From Hydrangea macrophylla (taxonomy: Eukaryota; Streptophyta; Magnoliopsida; Cornales; Hydrangeaceae), in contig CM066983.1 in the NCBI GenBank assembly GCA_033977485.1, positions 104,159,080-104,223,079 of the forward strand: 64,000 bases of DNA, given 5' to 3'. The notes beneath the pieces are model-generated. The model was not told the DNA's origin, did no database searches, and saw nothing but the letters and a program-made list of their open reading frames with translations. Below are positions 37,911-49,301 of the stretch, piece by piece; position 1 is the first letter of the stretch, and the number at the start of each line of letters is the position of its first letter. A program made the position numbers and the translations under genes.

Positions 37911-38550
37911 TGTCTAGTAATAAGTTTTCCTTGTGAACAAGGAATACAAAGGTGTCCGCTAGGCAAAATCAAATGTTGGTTTGCTAGAGTATGCCCATTT
38001 GAGTTATCCACTATCTTTTTCAACATTGTAGATCCAGGATGACCCAAACGATCATGCCAAAGAATTAAATTATTTGGGTCTTTAAGCTTCTGGCTCCCTT
38101 TAAGCTTCTGGCTCATAATGGCATGTGATTCAACAATCTCAATTGATGTGTAATATAATCCCAATGAGAGAATAGAGAATTTTTCTAATGTAAGCTTCTG
38201 GCTTCCAACATAAGAAATTATGCATAAAAATTCTTTATTGCCTTCATTTTTAGTCTCAATATGATACTCATTCATGCGTATATCTTTAAAACTTAGCAAG
38301 TTTCTTCGGGAACTGCTTGAATATAACGCATTTTGAATAAATAGATGAGTACCATTTGGTAACAAAATATGGGCTCTTCCGGAGCCTTCAATAATTTGTG
38401 CAGATCCAGCTATAGTGGACACATTTTGTTTGTTAAGTTCTAGTGTAGAGAAGAACTTTTGACATTTAAGTATGGTGTGGGTTGTCCCACTATCGACCAG
38501 GCATAAATCATCCTCGCATTTTTGCATCCCAAGATCCATACCTTGAAAAA
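37911..38550 (-). pseudogene. Copia pol fragment: protease and GAG-pre-integrase
   Basis: Reads MDLGMQKCEDDLCLVDSGTT with the aspartic protease DSG. The pre-integrase zinc region follows (LWHDRLGHPGSTMLKKIV ... HLCIPCSQGK). The minus-strand region before it ends in a pyrimidine-rich stretch and CAAG. The frame is cut by the solo LTR at 37905. Confidence 0.9.
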
Positions 38551-38824
38551 TAAAGTAAAGAAAAAAATATTTAACTAAGCAAAATAAAATTAATCCAACT
38601 AAAGAAATATTAGTCAATGCATAATTATTAGTCAATGCATAATTATTCAAATAATTATTAGTCAATGCAAAAAAATATTAGTCAATGCATAATTATTCAA
38701 ATAATTATTAGTCAATGCAAAAAAATATTAGTCAATGCATAATTATTCAAATATCCCAAACAAAATTCATCTCATGCAAATAAGCAAAATAAAAATAATC
38801 CAACTAAAGAAATTATCCAGCTAG
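38551..38824 (-). repeat. AT-rich gag-pol spacer with 50-bp tandem repeats
   Basis: A 50-bp unit occurs at 38641-38690, 38691-38740 and partly after, with half-units upstream. It is bracketed by duplicated AATCCAACTAAAGAAAT (about 38590 and 38795). It separates gag from protease, so the two are not one open frame in this copy. Confidence 0.85.
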
Positions 38825-39913
38825 CTAGACTGAGGTTGGTAGATCTCCTAACATTATATTAAATGCCTCATTAGTGACAGGCTCTCCATCTTCATCCTGA
38901 AAAAAATCTGAACAATCCAAGTGGGTGTTGCCAATTGTGTATCCAGATGGGATATCACTATTTTTCCATTCTTCCAATAAGTTTGTCTCCGCGGTTCTAA
39001 TAGATGCTTGGTACTGCTCCACCTCCTGCTTGGACGCACGATAATTGCGCGACCAATGTCCACTTTTTCCACATCTGTAACAAACATCATTGGGCGCATT
39101 TGTATTATTAGAGGTGCCCTTGTTACCTTTGGCAGAAGTTGCAGACCATTTCTTGTGGTTCTTGAAATTAGCATTCTTTTGTGGACCAAAATTATTGTAA
39201 CCTCCTCTCTTGGAATGATTATTATGACCACCTCTTCTAGGGTTGCCACCTCTTCCAAAGTTAATATTTCTACCACGTCCCCTGCCTCGGCCTCTTTGGT
39301 AGCCAAAGTTTGCATTTGCTTCAGGAAATGCCACGGCTCCAGTTGGTCTAGCATTATGATTTTTCATTAGAACCTTACTATTTTCCTCTGCAACAAGGAG
39401 ACAAGTTACTAATTCTGAATACTTGGCAAAGTTACGCTCTCGATATTGCTGCTGCAGGAGCACATTCGAGGCATGGAAGGTTGAGAGTGTCTTTTCGATC
39501 ATTTGAGCATCTGTCACTTTTTCACCACATAATTTAAGACGAGAAACAATATTGAATAATGTGGAGTTATATTCTGAAACCGTCTTAAAATCTTGATACC
39601 TCAAGTTCAAAAACTCGCTATGTGCATTGGGAAGTATGACCATCTTCTGGTGGTTATACCTGTCCTTCAGGGACTGCCATAGACTCAAGGGATCTTCCTC
39701 AGTTAAGTATTCATTCTTGAGGTCATCATGAATATGGTGACGCAAGAAAATAAGTGCAAATGCTTTCTCTTCATGAGACATTTTATTTCCTTCTTCAATA
39801 GCATCCCCCAACTTTTTAGACTGCAAGTGAAGTTTGGCATCAAGCTACCAAGACAAATAGTTCCCTCCATTGACAGCAAGAGCATTAAATTCAAGTTTTG
39901 TAAGACTCGACAT
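38825..39913 (-). pseudogene. Copia gag with an internal stop and a damaged zinc knuckle
   Basis: The likely start is the ATG at 39913-39911 (MSSLTKLEFNALAVNGGNYL). A stop interrupts it at 39847-39845, after which the frame is open to 38825. It shows a UBN2-type gag region (DPLSLWQSLKDRY, LRYQDFKTVSEYNS) and an RGRGRGR-rich basic stretch. The CCHC knuckle reads CYRCGKSGHWSRNY: the last cysteine is tyrosine. Confidence 0.85.
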
Positions 39914-40878
39914 CTGAAGGGAGAAAAAAAAAAAAAAAAATTAAAGAAGATATACAATCTGGGCATGATAAAATTTAGAATACTTCAGGATTTTAGATTT
40001 TTATCATGTGAAACTTCTAGTTTCAATTAACCCTTTTATTTGAATAATAAAACATGAAAAAAAATAAATAAATAAATAACTTCCAATAACTGGAATAATA
40101 GAACTTCAAGTTATAAAACATATATCACAGATCTTCAGGTCTGGATTACTATGTTCATATGGAACTTTAGGTTCCAAAAATTACATCACAGATCTTCGAG
40201 CCTAGACGATTATTTAATAAGGAACTTCAGGTTCTCATGCAGATCACAGATCTTCAGGTCTGGATTATTATTTTATATAAAACTTCAAGTTCTATTATAT
40301 GAATGTATAAATCAATATATATATATATATAAAAAAATTTAAGCCATTTCAGGGTTTACATAATGAACGGAGTAAATCACAATGATCATCAACTAGTAAA
40401 ATAATATAGAATTGAAAAAAAATAATAATAACCTACACTTTTAAAACAGTTCGTGGACTCGTTGGCTTATTGTTGGGCTCAATCGTGGCTTAATTGATAA
40501 AATCAAGTTTGTTTGTTTTATTTATTTTTTTTTTTCAAAACAGATCATGGCTTTAAGTCATGTGAACAAATCGTGTATAGGGCCAAATATAGGGCTTACA
40601 TGCATAGAGTTGCAAAAAGGCATCTGTTAAAGTAGCCTACAAGCATGATATAGAGCTTATAATGGTTTGGTTTGACAAACATGTTTGTAGATAGATCATG
40701 TCATGAATTAAATAACAATAAAGTAGTCGAAAAAGGAGAGTTTTTTTTTTCTTTCTTTCTTCACCATTAGACCATATGACCGAAGGTAAATTAGATCGAA
40801 CTTACCTATGTTTTCTTTAGAGTTGATTGACTCTCTTTTCAATACCTAGGGTTTTAAGAGGCTATCGTACTGATAAAG
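39914..40878 (-). other. Leader of the copia element with short repeats
   Basis: The untranslated leader between 5' LTR and gag contains about three degenerate copies of ATCACAGATCTTCAGGTCTGG (about 40120-40270) alternating with AACTTCAGGTTCT motifs. A clear tRNA-Met PBS is not conserved next to the LTR. No gene is seen. Confidence 0.7.
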
Positions 40879-41060
40879 TGTTACAATAAAGAGAGAATAA
40901 GAAAAAGAAATAAAGTAATACTCGAATCAAGTAAGTCTTTCTCATTGATATGCTCCCTATTTATAGGGTAAGATAGGGGTGTGTGAATAAATATCACTTT
41001 ACAATTAGATCCCTAACCTAATACAAAATGTGGACAGCCACACATAAATATGTAATATTT

Positions 41061-41066
<6 letters not shown>
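40879..41066 (-). repeat. 5' LTR of the nested copia element
   Basis: 188 bp, nearly identical to 21229-21416. Confidence 0.9.
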
Positions 41067-41091
<25 letters not shown>

Positions 41092-42447
41092 CTTTGTATA
41101 ACATTTAAACTAAACCAATTTATATATATATATATATATATTTATGTATATTAATTAGGATTTAAATTTTACAACTCAAAATTTAATTTCTATAAATGTA
41201 AACATCAAGAAATAAATATCACTAAATATACATTTGACTCTCGAAGATTTGAAGAGAGTCCTACTATCTGTAGGACTCTAGGAGAATGTTTGTTTTTATT
41301 GGAGAGAAAAAAATTGATTTTGAATTTGTGTAGATAAATTATTTGCAAGATATGGGGAAAGAAAAATGGATAATTTTTGTATTTATTATTTTTTTCAACA
41401 TTGTAGAAGGAGTGAATGGGTTGGGCGGAAATTTTGGATTATATATATATATATATATGATGTGATTGGATTGACATATTTATCGCTCTATAGGAAGAGG
41501 TGGCTATCATTCTTAAAATAATAAAATTTATAAAAAAAAAAAAAAAGAAGGAAGAGATGGCTATTTGGTGCATTGTGCATTCACTCATGGACAAAAAGGT
41601 CAGCCTTTTATATAATTATATGTATTATTTCTATTTTGTAGTTTTTTTTAATGAGTAATGCTATGACTCACAAACTTGGGATATTCCAAGTGTCATAGGA
41701 CTGATACCGCATGCAGTGATCTATGGTAATACGACCATTATCACAGGATGTGGTATGTTGTATGACTGCCACAGTATATGGAAACTAAATTTGGTTTAAA
41801 ATTTGAGAAACGTGATATTATTTTTAGTATACTCAAATAAACTTCAAAGTTTAGGAACTAATATTGTGAGTGTGATATCAATGCCTTTTAGAAGATTTTA
41901 GCAGCCGTAAATTATGACAAAGCAAAGTTAATTTCATAAATTGATATAGCACATACAAGAACCAACAAATCGCACAAACTGTGAGTGATTATATAGTGTG
42001 TCAAAAATTAATCATAAATGTGAAAATTGTTACTTTAAAACATTCTTGCATGTTTGATTGTTGTGGTTATTCTCTTTAGCTTTTTCAAAGTTATGTTAGT
42101 AGACTATCATGTTTTTATATCTAATACGAACTATATCCATCTCTAATAATACAATCTAATAATTAGGAATATCATGAACATATTATATTGTTTCATTTAG
42201 TACAATTATAAAATGACTATAGTGTGCTTAATTAGTTGTTGTTAACTTCTGCATCTTCTAGAATGCAAGGTGTAATGATATTGCTAATGGACATGCTAAG
42301 TTTTTTTCAATTTGCTGATTCATATATGTATAGATATATATATATATATGTGCATACAATCAACCTATGAAAAACTAAATATCCATTGGACTGAGTTGTA
42401 CTTTACATCAATATGCTTTGATGCTATTGAAATTTTGGAAGTATAAA
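41067..42447 (+). other. Helitron body between two insertions
   Basis: AT-rich, with (TA)n tracts near 41067-41090, 41120-41141, 41440-41458 and 42335-42350, and no supported gene. A short GGAAGAG(G/A)TGGCTAT duplication occurs near 41495 and 41551. Confidence 0.55.
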
Positions 42448-44553
42448 TGTCACGGCCCATCCCACTACGCGTGGAAATAGGACACGTGGCACGCCACCAA
42501 GGCTTATCCAAACATCATCTAACAATACGCAGCGGAATGAACTGTTAAAACAACCCTGGGTGTTTAAAACTTAGAGAACATTACCCTCTGAGTTTGTAAA
42601 ATCCATTGAAATCAGAGTTATAAAAAGTTTTGGCCAAATGGAAACACATTCAAAAGAATCATTCTTGAAAACAGGGGTTCAGTCGACTGCTCCTAGGGTC
42701 CAGTCGACTGAACTGAGCAGAAATCAAAACCTAAAATTCTCAACAGAGGTCCAGTCGACTGATCAGGGAATCCAGTCGACTACTTTTATCATTAATCAAA
42801 GCAGTGACCAAATATCAACAGTATTCAGTCGACTGATCAAAGGTTCAGTCGACTGCTACTCTTACTATTCACTTTCAGTGTCTCCATCCTACGAGATCCA
42901 GTCGACTGATCCTGGGTTCAGTCGACTGCTCCCCTGCTGGGCAGCCCTGTGCTGATAATTAACAACTCATGCTTTCTTCACACAACACCAAAACAACCAC
43001 AACTGATTTCCAGCATGTAAAACTTAACTACAGACGTTCAAATACAGAATTACAATACTAAATAACTAATCCAAAGATCTGTTACAACATATTACAAATT
43101 CAAATCCTTGCACAAGGTGTTAGTATTTAAAACAAAAACATATACAAATGTGGTTCCCCGGCGTTCCTCGGCCTCACTCCTCACGATTCTTCTTGCCTTT
43201 CTTCTTACCTGCAATGGAGTACATCTCCACTGCTCAGCTATATGCTGAGTGTACAATTCTAAATGTATGCTTATATGACAATTCATGGTTTAAGCATCTA
43301 AAACACATAGAAATGGTCTCTAGGGTGAGTGGTACGCATTCATCCCGTCGATGCCGTAGGAGGCCCACCTCTCCCACGCATCTCGTACACTGGTTGGGCC
43401 TTCCTCCATACCAGGTACCGTGTCCTGGTTGGGCCCACCTCCAATCTAGACACAATCACAAATCCAATTCCATCAAAATCACAATCCTCAAGGTTCGAGA
43501 AGCTTACCCCGGATGAATTTGCACCAAACTCCCCTTTGACCCAAGTAGACACATAACATGCTCACATAAACAGTTATACGTGCTTTTCACATAATTTCAC
43601 GTGCATAATTAACGGGCCTAATTAATACATGAATTTCGCCCGGATCCAAGAATATCACAAATGATGTTCAAAACATGAAAATCCATATATTTCATAGATC
43701 TAGAATTCATACCTCGTGCGAATCTCTTCAAACTTTGAAGGATCGTCTAAGGGGCTAAATAATCGTCGGATTCCAAATTATACGCGATTCCTACGAGTTT
43801 TACCTGATTTCCCCAAAAGTCTAGAATTTAGAGTTTTAGAAAAATTAGCCAAACATGGCCTAAGTAGTATCAAAACGTAGGTCTTACCTCTACGAGTTCA
43901 AATCTAAAATCTGACGGACGAACGGTCGCCGTTTGTCGTCGCAAAGCCCGTTGGCTCCAATCTTCTTTTCTCTCTTCTCTCTCTAGATATTTTTAGCAAG
44001 TTTGGATGAGAGTGAATCTCATCCACTACTATTTATAGACAAACTTTCTGGAAATTACGTTTACCTCCCCGCAAGTTTCTCAAACTTCTAATTAACCCAT
44101 GAAACTTAGCACACGTCCAGTTTATACCTTTACGAGTGAAAACTATAAATTTCAAAAGTTTTCGACTAGGTTTCGTTTGGGTCCAAAAATAACGTCCAAA
44201 AACTATATTATGTGAAACCTCCTACACAACCTACCTTTTTAATTAACGTATCACTTACGTTCTCACCACAGTTCTCAAAATGATACTACCATATCAAAAT
44301 TTACCAGAATTATACTACACAGGTATAATTACTATTTACAGGAATACCAGATAAAGTCAAATAACATTTAAATCATATAAATGTCATTTACTCATGATTA
44401 TGCAATATGAACTTCCATGTTCTCGTATCCTTACTGACACCTTACCGTTGACCACAGTCAACCACTTATCCTCAATTATCATATATCGATGATAATACAT
44501 AAAATTTCATATCATGCATGATTAAACTATGAAATTCTGGAACGGGCATGACA
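42448..44553 (-). repeat. 3' LTR of the minus-strand Tekay element
   Basis: 2,106 bp, nearly identical to the 5' copy. It carries four palindrome pairs at 42680-42930 and the double hairpin at 43215-43249 (plus-strand coordinates). Confidence 0.95.
42680..42932. repeat. Paired CAGTCGACTG palindromes, 3' LTR of the minus-strand Tekay element
   Basis: Eight sites (seven intact, one CAGTCGACTA) in four pairs, with start-to-start spacings of 21, 21, 20 and 20 bp. The array is repeated in the 5' LTR near 49530-49785. Confidence 0.9.
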
Positions 44554-44567
44554 AGTCTCCCCTCCAA
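44554..44567 (-). other. Polypurine tract of the minus-strand Tekay element
   Basis: Minus-strand TTGGAGGGGAGACT immediately precedes the 3' LTR. Confidence 0.85.
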
Positions 44568-44594
44568 AAAGGAAGTTTGTCCCCAAACTTTACT

Positions 44595-47500
44595 TCATAC
44601 GTCGAATAAGTACGGATACTCATTCTGCATGTCTTCCTCTTTTTCCCACGTAGCCTCTTCAACAGTGTGACTACGCCATAATACTTTCACCATCGGAATT
44701 GTTTTAGTTCTCAAAACTTGTTCCTTTCGATCTAGAATCTCTACCGGTTGTTCCACATAAGTCAAGTCTCCCTGAATTTGCAGCGGTTCAGGTACAATGA
44801 TCTTACTCGCATCTGTCATACATCGTCTCAACATTGATACATGAAATACATTATGTACATGTTCCAATTCTGACGACAATGCCAATTGGTAAGCTACTGG
44901 ACCTACTCTCTCTAGGATCTCAAAAGGTCCTATAAATCTTGAATTGAGCTTTCCCCTCTTTCCAAATCGTACAATGCCTTTCGAAGGCGATACTCGCAAG
45001 TATACGAAATTTCCAACTTCAAAATTCATCGGTCGTCGTTTAGAGTCCGCATAGCTCTTATAACGGCTCTGAGCTACCTTAAGTCGCTCCTAAATCAACT
45101 TCACCTTCTCAGTAGTCACCTGTATTAACTCAGGTCCTAACAACTTTCTTTCTCCCACCTCGCTCCAACAAACTGGCGATCGACACTTACGGCCATACAG
45201 AGCTTCATATGGTGCCATACCAATACTGGAATGAAATCCATTGTTATACGCAAATTCAATTAACGACAAATGGTGCTCCCAATCACTCCCAAAGTCTAAC
45301 ACACACAATCTCAACATATCCTCCAAAGTCTGAATCATACGCTCTGACTGTCCGTCGGTCTGAGGATGAAATGCAGTACTGAAACTCAATTTTGTACCCA
45401 TAGCTTCTTGCAAACTTCCCCAAAATCTTGACGTAAAACTACTATCACAATCTGATACAATCACAACTGGGACTCCATGTAGTCTTACAATATCTTTCAC
45501 ATACAATTCCGCTAACTTGGACGGTTTAGTCGTCTTGATCGGTAGAAAATGAGCTGACTTGGTTAATCGGTCAACTATAACCCAAATCTTATCATTCTTA
45601 TTACATGATCGTGGAAATCCTGAAACAAAATCCATCGTTATCTCATCCCACTTCCATTCCGACACAGATAAAGGTTGTAATAATCCCGCGGGTACTTGTC
45701 TCTCTGCTTTAACCTGTTGACATGCCGAATATTCGTATACAAACTTAGCGACTTCACGCTTCATTCCCTTCTACCAGAAGTTTTCTCTCAAGTTTCTGTA
45801 CATCTTATTACTTCCCGGGTGCACGGAATATTTCGTACTATGAGCTTCCTCCAAAAGTCGTTCTTTCAGGTCTTTCACATTCGGTACACATAATCGGTTC
45901 TCCAACTTTAGAATTCCTTGTTCTAATACCAAACCAGGTCGCTTTCCCAAAGGTATCTCATCTCTCATTTTGCATAAATAGACATCGTTAAATTATTCCT
46001 TCTTGATCTCATCAATAATGTCGGGGTGTGGTACAATCGCCATCATTAAACCACCACTAGTCTCTGGAATTACATCCAACTCTAATCGTTCCATCTCCTT
46101 TACCAATTCTTTTTGTTGTGTTAGCTCATCGGCTAAATTCCTCGGCGTCTTCCGGCTTAATGCATCGGCTACTACATTCGCCTTCCCCGGATGGTACTCT
46201 ATCGAAAGATCGTAATCCTTCATCAACTCTAACCATCTTCGTTGTCTCATATTCAAATCCCGTTGGGTGAAAATATATTTCAAACTCTTGTGGTCCGTGA
46301 ATATCTCATACTTTTTTCTGTACAAGTAATGTCTCCAAATTTTTAAAGCATGAATTACTGCGGCTAATTCTAGATCGTGAGTCGGATAATTAATCTCATG
46401 TGTCTTCAACTGCCTAGAAGCATAAGCAATTACTTTACCACCTTGCATCAACACGCATCCCAACCCTTGATGCGACGCATCACTATAGATTACAAACCCC
46501 TCGGTTCTGGATGGTATTGTCAGAATAGGTGCTCTCATTAGTCGTGCTTTCAATTCTTGAAAACTGTCTTCACACTCCTGACTCCATTCAAAAATAACAC
46601 CCTTTCTCATTAACTTTGTCATTGGCAATGAAATCTTTGAGAAGTGTTCAATAAAACGACGGTAGTACCCCGCTAATCCCAAGAAACTTCGAATTTCGGA
46701 TACGGATGTCGGCCTTTGCCAATTAGATACAGCTTCTACTTTGTGAGGATCAACTAATACTCCATTCCTGTCAATTACGTGACCAAGAAAAGTAATACTA
46801 GACAACCAAAATTCACATTTCTTGAATTTACCAAATAATTGTTTCTCTCGTAATCTCTGAAGTATCAACCTCAAGTGGTTCTCGTGTTCTATCTCACTCG
46901 GCGAGTAAATAAGAATATCATCTATGAATACAATCACAAAGTCATCCAAATAATCCTTGAATACTCGATTCATAAGATCCATGAACGCGGCTGGTGCATT
47001 GGTAACTCCAAATGGCATAACTAAGAACTCATAGTGTCCATAACATGTTCTAAAAGCTGTTTTCTCAACATCTTCGGCCTTCACTTTCAACTGATGATAA
47101 CCCAATCTCAGGTCTATCTTGGAGAACACTTGTGCCCCACAAAGTTGATCAAATAAGTCATCGATTCTGGGTAACGGGTATTTATTCTTAATCGTTAACT
47201 TGTTCAGTTCCCGGTAATCAACACACATACGCATAGAGCCATCTTTCTTCTTTACGAACAATACTGGAGCTCCCCACGGCGAAATACTTGGTCGAATGAA
47301 ACCCTTGTCAAGAAGTTCTTGTAGTTGAATTTTCAACTCTTTCAATTCTACAGGTGCCATTCTATATGGTGCCTTTGATACGGGTCTTGAGTCGGGTATA
47401 ACCTCAATAGTGAACTCGACCTCTCTCTCAATAAGAACATCTGGTAGGTCATCAGGAAATACATCGGGATATTCTCGCACTATCGGAATGTCTTCTACTT

Positions 47501-49097
47501 TTAATTCTGTCGCCGAGACATCAATCACTGAACATAGAAATCCCTAACATCCCTTTCTCAACAACTTTCCCGCTCGGATAGCTGAAACCAAGTACGGCGG
47601 AGGTGTAACCCCACTCCCTTGGAAGCAAAAATTCCCATGCACTGGTGATCGAAAATTAACTTCTTTCCGTTCACAATCTATTGTGGCGTGGTTAAGGGCT
47701 AACCAATCCATTTCCAGTATCACATCAAAATGGTTCACTACAATCGGTATAAGGTCTACAGTCATCAACTTCTCGCCTAGTTTGATTTCACAGCTCTTAT
47801 ATATAGTAGATGTCACTACCGGTTTACTAAGCGGCACGGCAATGGATAATTCATATCCTAATGGCACGGACTTAACAGTTAAATGTTCCACAAAGTTATA
47901 AGATACAAACGAATGCGTAGATCCCGAATCAACGAGTATGCGTGCTAAGTGCGAACATACAAGCACCATACCTAAGACCACTGTATTAGTAGCAGCCACG
48001 TCTCCAGGGTTCATCTGAAATGATCTTCCCTGACGTTGTTCCGTCCTTTGTCCTCCGTCACTAGACTGTTTAGGTTTCGAACCACTAGAAGCCATAGAAC
48101 TTACCCCTTGTTGAGAATGCTTCTTTGGGCAATCCTTCGCTCGATGTCCCAAGGTACCACAATCAAAGCACTTGAGTTGCGGATAGGTCGCAGAACTTAC
48201 ACTGGTTCCCCCTGTAGATCTGTTCTGAAAGTTGGTCAGAAAACATCGACCGGTGTGTGGTCGGTTGCAAAGCGGACACAACGGTATGTTACTTGGTACT
48301 CTCCTGGAATCATTAAAACCAGAACTAGAGCCTCGTGAAAATGACTTCTTAAAAGATCCCCCCTGACTTCGGTCACCACCCTCATGACTTCACTTTCCTT
48401 GGTGATTTTGTCTCGATCTCTCTATTCTACATTCGGCTACAAGTGTCGTCTGCTGTACTGCTGCAACAGTCGAATGCTCGTAGGTCTCTACTCTCAACCG
48501 GATATTATCTCTTAAACCCTCTTCAAATTTTCTCGCCCTATCTTCCTCTTCAGGCACTGAACCTTTACCAAATCTCAACAACGCATTATACTTGGAAGTA
48601 TACTCCGTCACAGTCATATCTCCTTGCTTCAAGTTATCAAATTCTCTCTTCTTTGCATTGTAGGCGGCTCGCGGAAAGAATCGGCGATTGAATTCTGCCT
48701 TAAACCCTTCCCAAGTAATCGGTGCTCCTTGATCTAAAACGTTTACCCACCAGTTCTGAGCTTCTCCCCTCAGCACATCACTTGCATTTTCAATTTTCTC
48801 CCCATCTGTCATCGGAATAGATCGGAAAATTCGCTCCATGTCCATTATCCAATGTTCTGCTAACGTCGTATCGAGTGTTCCATGAAATTCCATCGGTTTC
48901 TTTCGAGTAAACTGTTCAGATATTGGTCTCATACCCCTATTTTCGGGTGCATGTACTACAGTTATTGGTTCCACTTCGATGTGGGGTGTGGGAGGCAGTC
49001 GCTCCGCTATATTCCGTATCATTTCCCCCATATTTCCCATCATCTCTGCCATTTCATTCATTCGTCGGGTACGGGGTGATAACTCTCGGTCATCCAT
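44595..49097 (-). pseudogene. Tekay gag-pol polyprotein with at least five stops
   Basis: Starts MDDRELSPRTRRMNEMAEMM at 49097. Gag runs to a stop at about 48390. The second part carries the zinc knuckle CFDCGTLGHRAKDC and protease LVDSGSTHSF, to a stop near 47544. RT and RNase H ([18 protein letters not shown]) run 47528-45993 to another stop. Integrase (HHCC region, [16 protein letters not shown]) lies at 45968-45090 with stops near 45771 and 45090. The chromodomain-like tail [18 protein letters not shown] ends at 44595. Against the plus-strand copy, each stop reflects a C-to-T or G-to-A change (CGA, CAG, CAA, TGG and CAA codons). It cannot make a full polyprotein. Confidence 0.95.
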
Positions 49098-49284
49098 GAT
49101 TACAATCCTGTAGTTCTCAATGCATAAACACTATGCATGTACAACAATAACAATAGTATGTATGTAAAAAACCATCCATATGCATCAAACATCTCTAAGA
49201 TGTATGAATGCAATTTAAAACATATGACAATTCACTCAACACTCCACTCGTCGTCGAACGTTCCCCCAAGTTTTGTTACCTCTA

Positions 49285-49296
49285 GCTCTGATACCA
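49285..49296 (-). other. Primer binding site (initiator tRNA-Met)
   Basis: Minus-strand TGGTATCAGAGC lies five bases after the 5' LTR end. Confidence 0.9.
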
Positions 49297-49301
49297 CTAA
49301 A

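Larger units (their letters stand above)
21229..41066 (-). mobile_element. Ty1/copia element (minus), split by three later insertions
   Basis: Two 188-bp LTRs (21229-21416 and 40879-41066) begin TGTTACAATAAAGAG and end TTTACAACA. Order on the minus strand: 5' LTR, leader, gag, AT-rich spacer, protease and pre-integrase, integrase, RT, RNase H, polypurine tract, 3' LTR. Insertions at 23053-32065, 32466-35354 and 36583-37905, each with an exact 5-bp target duplication, interrupt pol. Removing them leaves about 6.6 kb. The flanks are AT microsatellite, so this element's own target duplication is ambiguous. Confidence 0.9.
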
